Assembly (NCBI GenBank): GCA_023437715.1
Contig: JAEZFK010000051.1
Location: 1 to 57,601 of the forward strand
Reading direction: 5' to 3'
Origin: Bacillota bacterium
GTDB taxonomy: Bacteria > Bacillota > Clostridia > Lachnospirales > Lachnospiraceae
DNA: 57,601 nt
How positions within the stretch are numbered: position 1 is the first letter of the stretch; each line of letters opens with the position of its first letter. A program made the translations under genes and the position numbers. The notes beneath the pieces are model-generated. The model worked only from the letters and a program-made list of their open reading frames with translations, ran no database searches and was not told where the DNA came from. This document shows positions 43,042 to 50,850 of the stretch, in pieces.

Positions 43042-43839
43042 TTAGTTGTAAAAAAAACTGGTTACCACGCAGCGGCCGGCCCAGCTTCCGCCCAGGGCCC
43101 TTACCACCTCTTTTGCATCTGACAGGCGTTCCTCATCATCCGCTTTATTTAAAAGCATCCGGTACTGGGCATGCCCGGTTCCTTTTCTGGTCCCCTTATC
43201 ACTGGTAAGAATCTCAGCCACATGGCAGGGCGTAATTCTCTCCTCTTCCATCTGCCGGCCAAAAACCTGAGGCGCAAGCTCAAAGCGGAAGCACTTCTCC
43301 TTCCATTGCCGCCCGATACAGTCCAGGCCCGTACATCCAATCACCGCATGAGTACTTTTCAAATGCACCGGTTCCCCGTCTCTCGGGAGCTTTAAGGGCA
43401 GACGCTTGGCTCCGTCGGCTTCCACAAGAAGCACATCTCCAAGGTCTGCAAGCTTTTCCATTTCCGGAAGCTCCATGCCCCTTAACTTGCCCTCGTCTGT
43501 GGGCCTGGCTGTCACCATGACCCAGCCACCGGCCGGATTAGCCCATTCCTCATGGTCCTTGATAAAGCTTTCTACGGTCTCCGCTCTTTCAGCCAGAACC
43601 ACCTGCCGGTCCTCCGGGTGCTGGATATGAGTGCTGGTGGTGACGATGACCCTCTTTCCCCGGCCCGCCAGTTCATCGGCAAGGCAATACATGGAGCTGG
43701 TCTTTCCGCCGCCTCCGGCAAAAGAAATGACCATGTGCTCCACCATATTCAGCCCCAAGGCCTCCCACAGGGAAGCCTTGGGAAGCATCTCCGGTTTTCC
43801 GTCCCGGAGCTCACAGGCAAAAACGCGTTTTACTTCCAT
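43042..43839 (-). CDS. yqeC: Selenium-dependent hydroxylase accessory protein YqeC
   Basis: A 265-residue P-loop protein. SFAGGGGKTSSMYCLADELAGRGKRVIVTTSTHI carries the nucleotide-binding loop, and LLVEADGAKRLPLK is the family signature. YqeC occurs only with selenium-dependent molybdenum hydroxylases; its reaction is undefined. Its ATG overlaps the hydantoinase stop as TGATG, so the two are translationally coupled. Confidence 0.92.
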   Translation of the reverse strand: MEVKRVFACELRDGKPEMLPKASLWEALGLNMVEHMVISFAGGGGKTSSMYCLADELAGRGKRVIVTTSTHIQHPEDRQVVLAERAETVESFIKDHEEWANPAGGWVMVTARPTDEGKLRGMELPEMEKLADLGDVLLVEADGAKRLPLKLPRDGEPVHLKSTHAVIGCTGLDCIGRQWKEKCFRFELAPQVFGRQMEEERITPCHVAEILTSDKGTRKGTGHAQYRMLLNKADDEERLSDAKEVVRALGGSWAGRCVVTSFFYN

Positions 43840-45215
43840 CAGTCAAGCTCCATATGCCTTTTTCTCGGAACATAGGAACCGGTCTTTTCCAATATAACCT
43901 TACCGTCTTTCGCTGCCAGACGGCCCTTAAAGAATACCATCTCCGCTTTTCCCGTAACCTCTGTTCCTTCGAAAGGACAGTAATCCACATTGGCCACCTG
44001 ATTTTCCACGGACAGCGTCCAGCGGGTATCCGGGTCCCATACAACCACGTCTGCGTCGCTTCCCGGAGCGATCACTCCCTTTTGGGGATAGACACCGTAA
44101 AGCTTTGCGGGATTTTCAGAAAGGAGACGGCACATCTGCTCCAGCTTTAAGTCATGGTCTAAAACCCCGAAGCTGTACATCAGCACAGGGCGGGATTCCA
44201 CTCCCGGCATTCCGTTGGGAATCCTGGTGAAATCGTCCTTTCCTGCCGCCTTTTGCGCGGTGGTAAAGCTGCAATGGTCGGTAGCTATGGTCTGGATGTG
44301 GTCCTTACGGATTGCGTTCCAAAGCCTGGTGCTGTCCGTTTCCTTCTTAAGGGTCGGAGAAATCACGTATTTGCTTGCCTCGAAGAAAGGAAGATCATAT
44401 AAATTATCGTTTAAAAGCAGATACTGAGGGCAGGTTTCCAGATAGACCTCCTGGCCCCTTTCTCTTGCGTACTTAACTTCCTGATAACCTGCGCCGGAGC
44501 TTAAATGCACCACAATAACAGGCGTATCCACCAGATCCGCAATCTTTAAAAGGCGGCTGATGGCCTCAGCCTCAACAGGTGCAGGCCTGGTGTTTTTGTG
44601 GCCGGAAACAGAATAATTTCCTTTTTTCTTTTCCTCATCCACCAGCGCTTTGATGAGCCCCATATTTTCACAGTGGATGCCGGCGATGCCGCCAATCTCC
44701 TTTAACCGCTTCAATACCTGGTACATCTTCTGGTCGTTTAAATACATATCGTCATAGGTCATGTACATTTTGAAAGAAGTGACACCGTCCTCCACAACCT
44801 TCTCCAGCTCCTGGCTGACCGCCGGATTCCAGTCGGAAATGGCAAGGTGATAGCCATAGTCACAGGAGGAGTTCCCGTCTGACTTTTCATGCCAGTTTTC
44901 AAGGGCTTTCTCAAGGGTTTCCCCCTGATACTGGGTCGCAAAATCTATAATCATGGTGGTTCCGCCTGCAAGGGCTGCCTTTGTTCCTGTTTCATAATTA
45001 TCCGCAGTTACGGTTCCCGCCACATGAAGGTCAAAATGAGTATGGGCATCGATGAATCCCGGGAACAGAAGCTTTCCTGATACGTCAACAACTTCCGCTT
45101 CTCCGGCATCAATCCCGTTTTCCACCGCAAGAATCTTTCCGTCTTCCATGAGAACATCCGCCGCAGTCACGCCTTTTCCGGAAACCACAGTCCCTCCCTT
45201 TAAGAGCGTCTTCAT
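43839..45215 (-). CDS. hyuA: Dihydropyrimidinase/hydantoinase family amidohydrolase
   Basis: A 458-residue zinc amidohydrolase that opens cyclic ureides by hydrolysis. Metal ligands: HTHFDLH (first pair), the carboxylated Lys in VTSFKMYMTYDD, HCEN, VVHLSS and TDHCSF. It matches the HyuA/HydA type found in purine-degradation clusters with ygeW/ygeX/ygfK. AAAGGAAG precedes the ATG at 45215; an in-frame extension to 45305 runs through the promoter. It is the first gene of the 13-gene operon. Confidence 0.93.
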   Translation of the reverse strand: MKTLLKGGTVVSGKGVTAADVLMEDGKILAVENGIDAGEAEVVDVSGKLLFPGFIDAHTHFDLHVAGTVTADNYETGTKAALAGGTTMIIDFATQYQGETLEKALENWHEKSDGNSSCDYGYHLAISDWNPAVSQELEKVVEDGVTSFKMYMTYDDMYLNDQKMYQVLKRLKEIGGIAGIHCENMGLIKALVDEEKKKGNYSVSGHKNTRPAPVEAEAISRLLKIADLVDTPVIVVHLSSGAGYQEVKYARERGQEVYLETCPQYLLLNDNLYDLPFFEASKYVISPTLKKETDSTRLWNAIRKDHIQTIATDHCSFTTAQKAAGKDDFTRIPNGMPGVESRPVLMYSFGVLDHDLKLEQMCRLLSENPAKLYGVYPQKGVIAPGSDADVVVWDPDTRWTLSVENQVANVDYCPFEGTEVTGKAEMVFFKGRLAAKDGKVILEKTGSYVPRKRHMELD

Positions 45216-45240
45216 AGAACATACACTTCCTTTCTCACAA

Positions 45241-45305
45241 TGGTCCAAACCTTTTATTTTGAACCATATCCAGTTTATTATCCAGTTTTGGATTAAATTT
45301 GTCAA
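45241..45305 (-). promoter_or_regulatory. Promoter and operator region of the hyuA-molybdenum operon
   Basis: TTGACA (45300-45305) and GATAAT (45277-45282) are 17 bp apart on the minus strand. ATCCAGTTT is repeated 12 bp apart at 45268-45276 and 45280-45288, across the -10 box. A further inverted repeat (TGGTCCAAA / TTTGAACCA, 45241-45266) lies in the leader. These are good candidates for binding sites of the cluster regulator. Confidence 0.75.
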
Positions 45306-45310
45306 CCCCG

Positions 45311-45351
45311 AAAGGCGCAGGAAGAAAACTTTTTCTCCGCCTGCGCCCTTC
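45311..45351 (-). terminator. Probable terminator of the ssnA-ygfK transcript
   Basis: A GC-rich stem GGCGCAGG / CCTGCGCC (45314-45321 and 45340-45347) lies 32 bp after the ygfK stop. The U tract is weak (UUUC), so read-through into hyuA is possible. Confidence 0.5.
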
Positions 45352-45382
45352 GGCTATAAAGCATACATATGATCTGTCTTCT

Positions 45383-48373
45383 TTATCCTAAGATATAAGC
45401 GTAGTCCTTGCAGACGGTCTCCATAACCTTTCCTAAATCCTCAGGAATCACGCTGCCTCTTTCTCCTGCTTTCCAGCTGAAGATCTTTCCAAGGTAGCGT
45501 ACCTTGCAGGAAGCAGTATCCTTGTCCAGTACAACAAAGCCCTGATTCTTGCTGTTTTCCATATCCGCCTCGCTGGCAAATAAGGTAAACTTATCTAAAT
45601 AAGGCGCACTGTCGTAAGGACAGAAGCTCTGGCAGTTTCCGCACTCGTTGCACATGTAGTCCACATGAACGATCTGGTGCATGGATAAGCCTGGAATCTG
45701 AAGTGCAAGATTGGCACGGTTCGGACAAACTTCCGCACAGTTTTCACATACATTGGAGCAGCCAAGACATCTGCCGCCTTCTTCTTTATACTTTCTGGTC
45801 TCTTCCAGAATACCGCGTTTGTCATAAATCTGGCTTAAATCTTCCAGAGTGTCATCGAAATCTACGGCAGCACCCTTTCCGAGAATTGCCTCTGCAGCCA
45901 TACGGGAATCTCTCATGGCTTCTACCACGGTTGCCGGTCCGTAAAGTCCGTCTCCGATGGCGTAAACGCCCTCAACGCTGGTTTCCAGAGTCTCTTCATT
46001 TACAAGAACTCTGCCGCGGCTGGTTAATTCCACGCCATTGGCCTCATAGAATTCCCTTGGAATCTGCTCGCCTACTGCTGCGATCACTGTATCTGCCGGA
46101 ATTTCCACGGTTTCTTCAGTTTCCATAATGCCTCTTCTTCCGCTGGAATCAGTGTCAGAAAGCTTCATTACTTTGCAAAGCAGTTTTCCGTTCTTTAATT
46201 CAACAGGAGACAGCAGCTCTTTAAATTCCACGCCGTCTTCCAGAGCCATTACTAATTCTTCCTCATCGGCAGGCATGTACCGTTTGGTTCTGCGGTATAC
46301 CAGATAGGAATGCTCAACGCCTTCGGTTCTCTTTACGGCTCTTGCAGTATCCATGGCAGTATTTCCGCCGCCGATGACAACCACGTTCTTGCCGATGTTT
46401 AACTTTCCGTCGTTTGCCTTAAACTGGGCAAGGAAATCCAGAGCATTAATGGTTTCTCCTGACTGGAGCTCAAGGACGCCTGGCTTGGAAGCGCCTGTTG
46501 CAAGGATTACGTAATCGTAGCCCTGCTTCTTTAACTCATCAATGCTGGTCACTTCTGTACTCAGCTTCACCTCTGCGCCGTAAGCCAGGCACAGAGCTGC
46601 ATCTTTGTCAATGGCATCATCTTCGATACGGAATCCCGGGATTACATTCTTAACTACGCCGCCCAGGCTGCCGGTCTTTTCGAAAATAGTTGCAGGCATT
46701 CCATTCTTTGTCAGGAAATAAGCTGCTGCAAGTCCTGCAGGACCGCCGCCGATGATGGCTGTTTTTTTGCCTGCCAGCTCGCCTGCCTTAAGATTCTTCA
46801 TGTAAGAATCGTATCCGCCTTCTGCACAGATCAGCTTAACGCCGCGGATGTTGACCGGATCATCATAGAAATTCCGGTTGCACTTGCCCATACAGTTATG
46901 AGCGCAGATGGTTCCCGTAATGAAAGGAAGCGGGTTCTTCTCTGCGATGACCTTCATGGCCTCTTCATACTTTCCTGCTCCTGAAAGCTGCAGATAAGTG
47001 GTGATGTCCTGATGAATCGGGCAGCCTTCCTTACATGGAGCCACATAGCAGTCGATAAGCGGAACGGTCTTCGGCATCTTTCTGGATGGAACCGGCTTTA
47101 CGGATTTTACATGGTGAGGATCCTTGATGGCATCTGCCGCAAGCTTTGCAGTCTTTTCAGGATCAACTCCTGTAAATTCCACATGGCCTTCCTCCAGCTT
47201 TCCTGCCATCTGTAAAAGTCTCTGATAGCCGCCTGGCTTTAATAAGGTGGTAGCCACGGTAACCGGCCAGATTCCTGCGTCCACAATGGCCTTGATGTTG
47301 TGATAATCAGCTCCTCCGGAGAAAGAGATTCTTAACTTTCCGTCAAATTCCTTGGCAAGCTTTGCAGCCAGGGAGATGGACAGAGGATATAAGGACTTTC
47401 CGGACATATACATCTCTTCGCTTGGAAGCTCGTTGTTCTTCACATCTACAGGGAATGTATTTGTAATCTTCACACCGAATTCCAGACCCTTGGATTCGCA
47501 CAGAGCCATGAGAGTCTTAAGCATTGGGATCGCATCCTCATACTGTAAGTCATCGAGGAAATGGAAATCGCCGAATGCCACATAGTCATAGCCCATTTCA
47601 TCCATGGTCTTTCTTGCGAATTCATAGCCCAGAAGGGTCGGGTTGCACTTAATAAATGTATTGAGGCCTTTTTCTTCAATCAGATAGGTAGCAATTCTCT
47701 GGATCTCCTGTGGCGGGCAGCCATGTAAGGTGGAGAGGGTTACAGAATTGCAGATCTGGGAAGGAATATTTTCAATATCTTCCTTTGTTAAGTTCTTAAA
47801 GAGATCCGCATGATCTAAAAGGTACTGCTTGCAGGCCTTGAATTCCGCTGTGTCTTTCGCATCCTTCATGGACTCGATAAAGGTATTGACCTTGGGGGAC
47901 TTGATTCCTTCTAAGTCGTAGCCCACGCTCATGTTGAACTGGAAGCCATCCATAGCGCCCAGGCCGTATTCCTTGGCAAGAACGTGAAGCAGAACCCATG
48001 CCTTAATATATTCTTCCTGCGCCTGGGGAACGTAAAGCTCTGTTGACCATTCACAGTTGTAGCACTCGTCGTCAGCCTTGATACATGGCTTGCTTACGGG
48101 CAGATCCTCACCGTCTAAAATCTGGACGGTTTTCAGTTCAAAGAAACGGCTTCCCGCATAGTAAGACGCCACAATGTTCTGAGTGAGCTGTGTATGAGGG
48201 CCTGCTGCAGGTCCTAATGGTGTTTCCAGGTTGCGGCCGAAAATTTTACGGTCGTTTTTCGCATCAGCCTTATAAGGTCTGTAAACGCCGAAAATTGTTG
48301 AATTGTTGTCGTGCTCTTTTAAAATCCAATCCACTAACTGTGCAAATGGCATTGGTGTCATTCTATCTCCCAT
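45383..48373 (-). CDS. ygfK: YgfK: putative selenate reductase-type iron-sulfur flavoprotein
   Basis: A 996-residue multidomain protein. The N-terminal part (about 1-420) resembles dihydroorotate/dihydropyrimidine dehydrogenase barrels (RNLETPLGPAAGPHTQLTQN). A GltD-like cysteine-rich segment follows (CKEGCPIHQDI, CAHNCMGKCNR), then an FAD/NAD(P)-binding pair (IIGGGPAGLAAAYFL and VVIGGGNTAMDTARAVKR), and a C-terminal ferredoxin-like region (CLGCSNVCENCAEVCP and CNECGNCQSFCPYD). It likely transfers electrons to or from a purine-derived ring. AGGAGG precedes the ATG at 48373. It is encoded 129 bp after ssnA. Confidence 0.92.
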   Translation of the reverse strand: MGDRMTPMPFAQLVDWILKEHDNNSTIFGVYRPYKADAKNDRKIFGRNLETPLGPAAGPHTQLTQNIVASYYAGSRFFELKTVQILDGEDLPVSKPCIKADDECYNCEWSTELYVPQAQEEYIKAWVLLHVLAKEYGLGAMDGFQFNMSVGYDLEGIKSPKVNTFIESMKDAKDTAEFKACKQYLLDHADLFKNLTKEDIENIPSQICNSVTLSTLHGCPPQEIQRIATYLIEEKGLNTFIKCNPTLLGYEFARKTMDEMGYDYVAFGDFHFLDDLQYEDAIPMLKTLMALCESKGLEFGVKITNTFPVDVKNNELPSEEMYMSGKSLYPLSISLAAKLAKEFDGKLRISFSGGADYHNIKAIVDAGIWPVTVATTLLKPGGYQRLLQMAGKLEEGHVEFTGVDPEKTAKLAADAIKDPHHVKSVKPVPSRKMPKTVPLIDCYVAPCKEGCPIHQDITTYLQLSGAGKYEEAMKVIAEKNPLPFITGTICAHNCMGKCNRNFYDDPVNIRGVKLICAEGGYDSYMKNLKAGELAGKKTAIIGGGPAGLAAAYFLTKNGMPATIFEKTGSLGGVVKNVIPGFRIEDDAIDKDAALCLAYGAEVKLSTEVTSIDELKKQGYDYVILATGASKPGVLELQSGETINALDFLAQFKANDGKLNIGKNVVVIGGGNTAMDTARAVKRTEGVEHSYLVYRRTKRYMPADEEELVMALEDGVEFKELLSPVELKNGKLLCKVMKLSDTDSSGRRGIMETEETVEIPADTVIAAVGEQIPREFYEANGVELTSRGRVLVNEETLETSVEGVYAIGDGLYGPATVVEAMRDSRMAAEAILGKGAAVDFDDTLEDLSQIYDKRGILEETRKYKEEGGRCLGCSNVCENCAEVCPNRANLALQIPGLSMHQIVHVDYMCNECGNCQSFCPYDSAPYLDKFTLFASEADMENSKNQGFVVLDKDTASCKVRYLGKIFSWKAGERGSVIPEDLGKVMETVCKDYAYILG

Positions 48374-48389
48374 TTTTAACCTCCTGTTG

Positions 48390-48424
48390 GGCAGGCTGCC
48401 TGCCATGTTCTTTTGCAGACAGCC
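48390..48424 (-). promoter_or_regulatory. Alternative hairpins in the ssnA-ygfK gap
   Basis: GGCAGG / CCTGCC (48390-48395 and 48399-48404) forms a tight hairpin just before the ygfK ribosome-binding site. A competing helix pairs 48394-48403 with 48415-48424 (9 of 10). Both cannot form together. Confidence 0.4.
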
Positions 48425-48502
48425 CATTGTGAATATTCTAAATTTTAATTATTTGCTTTGTAGGTTTTGCGTTTTTACTCATTTTATGTGTCTGGGACGG
48501 AA

Positions 48503-49837
48503 CTATCTGGAATTAATTCTTCTGCCCAGCTCCTCGGCTGCCTGTCTGCAGTCAGCCATTACTTTTTCCTCATCAATAGAGGTAAGGACGCGGTCTTTCA
48601 TCAGAACCTTTCCGTTTCCTACGGTGGTTACCACGCTGCGGCCTGTCATTCCGAAAAGAATATGGCTGTTGCAGTTGCCCGCATTCATTGGTGTCAGCGG
48701 AACGTAATCGGTAACGATGACATCTGCAGCTGCTCCTGCCTTTAAAACGCCCAGAGGCTTCTTAAAGTAACGGCCTGCGATCTTCGCATTTCCTTCGAAC
48801 AGCATCTGAGGAACCTCTCCCCAGGCTGCGTTGGCGTCGCATAAGTGGTGCTTGTGAAGAACGTTTGCCACCTTATAGGACTCCAGCATGTCGTGAGTAT
48901 AGCCGTCGGTTCCAAGACCTGTTAAGATTCCCCTGTGAACCAGCTCCATGGTGGGCGGGCATCCGCAGGCGTTGCCCATGTTGGATTCCGGATTGTGAAC
49001 TACCATGGTATCCGTATCCTTAATGAGCTGCATCTCGTGAGGATTGATATAGATGCAGTGTCCCAGCAGGGTCTTCTCTCCCAGTATCTTGCAGTCCATC
49101 AGACGGTCTACGATTCTCTTGCCGTACTTCTTTAAGCAGTCATGAAGATCTTCGATACCCTCTGCCACATGGATGTGGTATCCCACTCCCTCAGGCTTAT
49201 GGGCAGCGGCATACTCCATGGTCTCGTCGGAAATGGTAAACTGGGCGTGCATACCCATCATACCTGCGATCATATCGCTGTCGTCAGCCAGGGCGTGCTT
49301 GATGAAAGCTTCATTCTCAAGAACCCCTTCTCTGGCCTTGTCCATTCCGTCACGGTCGGAAACCTCATAGCATAAGCAGGAACGAACTCCGGTCTCTTTG
49401 GCTGCTTCCTCGATCTTAAAGAGGGAATCTGTAATATGGCCGAAGCTTGCGTGATGGTCAAAGGTGGTTGTTACACCGTTTTTGATGGAATCAATATAGG
49501 TAGCCATAGCGCTTAACCGTGTATCTTCTAATGTAAGATTCCGGTCAATGGTCCACCACATTCCGTCCAGGATATCCAGGAAGCCCTGTGGATTATAGCC
49601 ATTGATGCTTAAGCCTCTGGCAAAGGAACTGTAAATATGCTCATGGGCATTGATAAAGGCAGGCATGATAACTCCGCCCTTTGCATCAATATATTCTGCA
49701 TCCGGGAACTCCTTTCTTATCTCTTCTGTGGTTCCCGTCTTGAGGATGGCGCCCCCTTCCATCGCAACTGCTCCGTTCTCGTAAAACGGATTTTCCGGGT
49801 CCCTTGTGATCATTCTTCCATTACCGATAATCAGCAT
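48503..49837 (-). CDS. ssnA: SsnA: amidohydrolase/aminohydrolase of the purine cluster
   Basis: A 444-residue metal-dependent amidohydrolase of the guanine deaminase/chlorohydrolase group. Motifs: PAFINAHEHIYSSFARG (metal His pair), HIHVAEG, LLGHCIYIN, VVHNPESNMGNACGCPP and LGTDGYTHDM (metal Asp). It is a constant partner of ygfK and the selenium-dependent hydroxylases, probably acting on a purine-derived ring. AAGGAG precedes the ATG. It is first of a two-gene leftward unit with ygfK and divergent from the regulator at 50165. Confidence 0.93.
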   Translation of the reverse strand: MLIIGNGRMITRDPENPFYENGAVAMEGGAILKTGTTEEIRKEFPDAEYIDAKGGVIMPAFINAHEHIYSSFARGLSINGYNPQGFLDILDGMWWTIDRNLTLEDTRLSAMATYIDSIKNGVTTTFDHHASFGHITDSLFKIEEAAKETGVRSCLCYEVSDRDGMDKAREGVLENEAFIKHALADDSDMIAGMMGMHAQFTISDETMEYAAAHKPEGVGYHIHVAEGIEDLHDCLKKYGKRIVDRLMDCKILGEKTLLGHCIYINPHEMQLIKDTDTMVVHNPESNMGNACGCPPTMELVHRGILTGLGTDGYTHDMLESYKVANVLHKHHLCDANAAWGEVPQMLFEGNAKIAGRYFKKPLGVLKAGAAADVIVTDYVPLTPMNAGNCNSHILFGMTGRSVVTTVGNGKVLMKDRVLTSIDEEKVMADCRQAAEELGRRINSR

Positions 49838-49869
49838 GTCTCCATCTCCTTTTTTTCATTTTTAATATT

Positions 49870-49961
49870 ATCTGGTAAAACCATGATTTTTTGCGAGTAT
49901 ACAAACCGCACATAAGCGTTTCCCACAGATCGGGACCGTACTTTTGCAATCTGCTTATACT
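49870..49961 (-). ncRNA. Possible structured leader RNA upstream of ssnA
   Basis: In the ssnA direction three helices nest as a three-way junction. P1 pairs 49956-49961 with 49896-49901 (AGTATA:TATACT). P2 pairs 49949-49953 with 49926-49930 (CAGAT:ATCTG). P3 pairs 49916-49921 with 49903-49909 with one bulge. A further hairpin (49870-49887) follows, 33 bp before the start codon. An alternative pairing (49912-49917 with 49953-49958) would break the junction. It does not match the purine riboswitch core that I know. The helices are short, so chance is possible. Confidence 0.35.
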
Positions 49962-50045
49962 TTTGCTGATAATCCATATTTTTTTATATAGATTACACCA
50001 TAAACCGCTTCATAGCTACAGTTTATCATTTCATATAAAGAAATG

Positions 50046-50127
50046 CAAGTGGAAAATACAAAAAAAATTAGTTTACCTAAAAAATTTTTAGAAAACCACT
50101 TGAAATTTAATTTTTTTATGCTATGAT
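50046..50127 (+). promoter_or_regulatory. Promoter and palindromes of the regulator/yge operon
   Basis: TTGAAA (50100-50105) and TATGAT (50122-50127) have a 16-bp spacer. Just upstream lies a palindrome CTAAAAAATTTTTAG (50077-50091), flanked by a further inverted repeat CAAGTGG / CCACTTG (50046-50052 and 50096-50102), the second arm of which overlaps the -35 box. This looks like an operator. The rest of the 327-bp divergent gap (49838-50164) holds the ssnA leader and an A/T-rich stretch. Confidence 0.6.
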
Positions 50128-50164
50128 GGGTGTATAAGAAGTTGTGATGAGAGGGGAGGTAACA

Positions 50165-50806
50165 ATGGATTCAAAGCTTGAATTACTGACACAGATTGCC
50201 CAGGGAATGGCGGCTCATTTCGGCAATAACTGTGAAGTTGTTATCCATGATTTAAGAAAGGATATAGAGAGTTCCATCGTCTATATCGAAAATGGCCATG
50301 TAAGTAACCGTAAACTGGGAGACGGGCCTTCAGAAATCGTTTTGGAAACCTTGAAAAAAAATCCCAACACCTTGAAAGATCGCCTTTCTTATTTAACACG
50401 GACTGATGACGGAAGAATCTTAAAGTCCAGTACCATGTACATAAGAGGAAAAGAAAAAAGTGTGGATTACATCCTGGCCATCAACTATGACATCACCGGC
50501 CTGATGACCATCGACAATGCTTTAAAGTCAATTATCAGCACCTCAGAATCAGCAGGCGCAGATAAACAGCCTCAGAAAATTACTCACAATGTCAATGAGC
50601 TTCTTGAGACACTGATTGAGCAGTCTGTGGCGCTGGTAGGAAAACCGGTAGCTCTTATGAACAAGGATGACAAGGTCGCCGCAATTCAGTATCTAAATGA
50701 TGCCGGTGCATTCCTGATCACAAGATCAGGAGACAAGGTCTCCAATTATTTTGGCATATCCAAGTTTACTTTATACAGTTACATGGATGCAAATAAGGAA
50801 AAATAA
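50165..50806 (+). CDS. YheO/DauR-like PAS-HTH transcriptional regulator
   Basis: A 213-residue regulator. An N-terminal YheO-type PAS_6 domain (LTQIAQGMAAHFGNNCEVVIHDLRKD to YILAINYDIT, about 5-110) precedes a C-terminal helix-turn-helix of the HTH_22 type (YLNDAGAFLITRSGDKVSNYFGISKFTLYSYMD). GGGGAGG precedes the ATG at 50165. It is the first gene of the rightward set and divergent from ssnA, so it is the likely regulator of the purine cluster; its ligand is unknown. Confidence 0.88.
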   Translation: MDSKLELLTQIAQGMAAHFGNNCEVVIHDLRKDIESSIVYIENGHVSNRKLGDGPSEIVLETLKKNPNTLKDRLSYLTRTDDGRILKSSTMYIRGKEKSVDYILAINYDITGLMTIDNALKSIISTSESAGADKQPQKITHNVNELLETLIEQSVALVGKPVALMNKDDKVAAIQYLNDAGAFLITRSGDKVSNYFGISKFTLYSYMDANKEK

Positions 50807-50850
50807 GTAATAAAACTTCCTATTATAATATGAAAAGGAGAAGAGTAATT

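Noticed and set aside
45383..48373. Selenocysteine codon in ygfK or neighbours
   Set aside because: The genes read through without in-frame TGA; the selenium link comes from accessory proteins and a labile cofactor, not from selenocysteine.
49838..50164. Known purine riboswitch upstream of ssnA or the regulator
   Set aside because: The conserved core of the purine aptamer is absent on both strands; only short helices are seen.
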